Notes under the pieces: model-generated
Databases searched by the model: none
The model's input: the letters and a program-made list of their open reading frames with translations, nothing else
Told to the model about the DNA's origin: nothing
Program-made: the position numbers and the translations under genes
Assembly: GCF_900167085.1 (NCBI RefSeq)
Contig: NZ_FUXA01000006.1
Span: forward strand, 186,001-250,000
DNA: 64,000 nt
Reading direction: 5' to 3'
Source: Eubacterium ruminantium
GTDB taxonomy: Bacteria; Bacillota; Clostridia; Lachnospirales; Lachnospiraceae
In this document: positions 62,930 through 64,000 of the stretch, one piece after another
Numbering within the stretch: the first letter of the stretch is position 1
How the letters are laid out: every line of letters begins with the position of its first letter

Positions 62930-63633
62930 TATATTAATCCTCTTTCATGGAGACTTACGTAACATCTGTCTCCGATGATAATATGATCAAGAACTCCTAT
63001 ACCAAGGTATTTTCCTGCCTCTATCACTCGTTTCGTAATGACTATATCCGCATCACTGGGATCCGGATCACCGGATGGATGATTATGAACCAGGACTATA
63101 TTTACAGCATCACATTTAAGTGCTTCTATAAAAATCTCTCTTGGCGAAAGCAGCGACCGATTGACGGTGCCCTCTGAAAGAGTATTCCATCTTATTAATT
63201 CATTTGATGCCGAAAGAAATATAACTATAACCTTTTCTCTGGTAAGGAATCTACAATATTCCATATAATAATCAGCAATTTCAGCCGGAGATGAAAGATT
63301 TACATCTCGACTTTTTTTACTCATGGAAATGCGTCTCGATAATTCTGAGACAGCCATTACCTGACAGGCCTTGACACGACCGATTCCGGATATTTTGATC
63401 AGGTCATGATAAGACATATAATTTAGACCCACAAGCCCTTTTTGAACCGGATGAGTATTTAAAACTCTTTGGGCAAGATGGATAACATTTTCATCTTTAT
63501 TGCCACTTCCAAGAATAAGACTAAGGAGTTCCGCATCCGAAAGGCTTTCGATTCCTTTATGAAGAGCCTTTTCTCTGGGCCTTTCATTGGTATCCATATT
63601 GCTGATCTTCATCAGATTATTTTTTTCACTCAA
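62929..63633 (-). CDS. radC: RadC / JAMM-domain protein
   Basis: 234 residues with a helix-hairpin-helix N-terminus (LVGLNYMSYHDLIKISGIGRVKACQV) and an MPN/JAMM metal site HNHPSGDPDPSDAD after SLLSPREIFIEALK. Biochemical role is unsettled. The start is TTG at 63631-63633, with AAGGAGG just upstream. Normally next to mreB in Firmicutes; here it abuts mreC directly. Confidence 0.94.
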   Translation of the reverse strand: MSEKNNLMKISNMDTNERPREKALHKGIESLSDAELLSLILGSGNKDENVIHLAQRVLNTHPVQKGLVGLNYMSYHDLIKISGIGRVKACQVMAVSELSRRISMSKKSRDVNLSSPAEIADYYMEYCRFLTREKVIVIFLSASNELIRWNTLSEGTVNRSLLSPREIFIEALKCDAVNIVLVHNHPSGDPDPSDADIVITKRVIEAGKYLGIGVLDHIIIGDRCYVSLHERGLI

Positions 63634-63699
63634 CTTATACCTCCTTCTCGCCTCTCCAAGTGCAAAAAGAAGTCAAGTCAAAACAAACTATACTAGAGT

Positions 63700-64000
63700 T
63701 TACAATATTGCCAATTTTTTTTCTACAATTTTCTGAACCGACATCATAATACCGAATTTAGCATGCGGATATGTAAGTCCACCCTGGAAATATACGGCAT
63801 ATGGTTCTTTCATAGGTGCATCTGCAGATAATTCTATTGATGAACCGGAAACAAAAGTACCGGCAGCCATTATAACATCACTGTCATATCCCGGCATAGC
63901 CCATGGTACAGGCTTAACAAAACTATCGACCGGTGCTGCAGCTTGGATACCTTCACAGAATGCTTTAACTGCTTCAGGATTTCCGAGTGTTACTGCCTGA
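63700..64000 (-). CDS. Methionine gamma-lyase-family protein (C-terminal part, cut by right edge)
   Basis: Only the last 100 codons are in the window. They read as PLP-enzyme C-terminus: VDSFVKPVPWAMPGYDSD, VIMAAGTFVSGSSIELSAD, EPYAVYFQGGLTYPHAKFG, MMSVQKIVEKK. This matches the aluminium-resistance/methionine gamma-lyase-like family (PF06838). The stop (TAA) is at 63700-63702, with 66 bases before radC. The catalytic lysine is outside the window. Confidence 0.85.
   Translation of the reverse strand, partial: QAVTLGNPEAVKAFCEGIQAAAPVDSFVKPVPWAMPGYDSDVIMAAGTFVSGSSIELSADAPMKEPYAVYFQGGLTYPHAKFGIMMSVQKIVEKKLAIL

Overview
The window is low-GC, densely coded bacterial chromosome. Gene content and order point to an anaerobic Firmicute of the Clostridia, most likely Lachnospiraceae. 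Supporting this are strong AGGAGG ribosome sites, SepF/DivIVA division proteins, ScpA/ScpB, RbgA, a LexA with DinR-type boxes, and a polyamine cluster built on carboxyspermidine enzymes. The family assignment is inference, not a database result. Every gene except lexA is on the minus strand, so transcription runs from high to low coordinates. I saw no rRNA, tRNA, CRISPR array, transposase or phage gene. No gene-free stretch exceeds 300 bases; the largest gaps are about 215-220 bases and hold promoters and terminators.

Region by region, from left to right. 1-5.7 kb: polyamine operon (arginine decarboxylase, spermidine-synthase homologue, carboxyspermidine dehydrogenase, carboxyspermidine decarboxylase, agmatine deiminase), cut at the left edge. 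5.9-14.0 kb: histidine operon hisZ-hisG-hisD-hisB-hisFIE fusion, then a 52-residue membrane protein overlapping alaS. 14.2-17.7 kb: ABC-2 exporter with its own two-component system. 17.8-18.5 kb: lexA (plus strand) with two LexA boxes. 18.6-20.1 kb: a small unknown protein and an HD-GYP membrane protein. 20.3-31.2 kb: housekeeping genes (rbgA, lepB, rnhB, yraN, pgeF, a PDZ/radical-SAM protein, der, plsY, gpsA, an SGNH hydrolase, scpA, scpB).

31.3-48.5 kb: the most unusual part. It is a contiguous run of about 17 kb and 13 genes on one strand, bounded by hairpin terminators. It encodes two lipoprotein adaptors (one with two adaptor modules), a large FtsX-type permease, three paralogous lipoproteins, a two-component system, an unknown membrane-anchored protein, two MacB-like ATPases, a 63-residue membrane protein and a membrane-anchored CYTH protein. 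Ten-base-pair-phased direct repeats upstream look like a target for its own OmpR-type regulator. I read it as a self-regulated lipoprotein-adaptor/ABC machine of unknown substrate.

48.7-64 kb: cell-envelope and division cluster (rluD-type synthase, lspA, aroB, divIVA, sepF, PLP-homeostasis protein, HlyD-like protein, D,D-carboxypeptidase, methylglyoxal-synthase homologue, rodA, class B PBP, mreD, mreC, radC) and the end of a methionine gamma-lyase-family gene cut by the right edge. Notable oddities are a methylglyoxal-synthase homologue lacking its catalytic aspartate, a PBP2 with an insert of about 230 residues, no mreB between radC and mreC, and charged low-complexity extensions or insertions in several otherwise ordinary enzymes.
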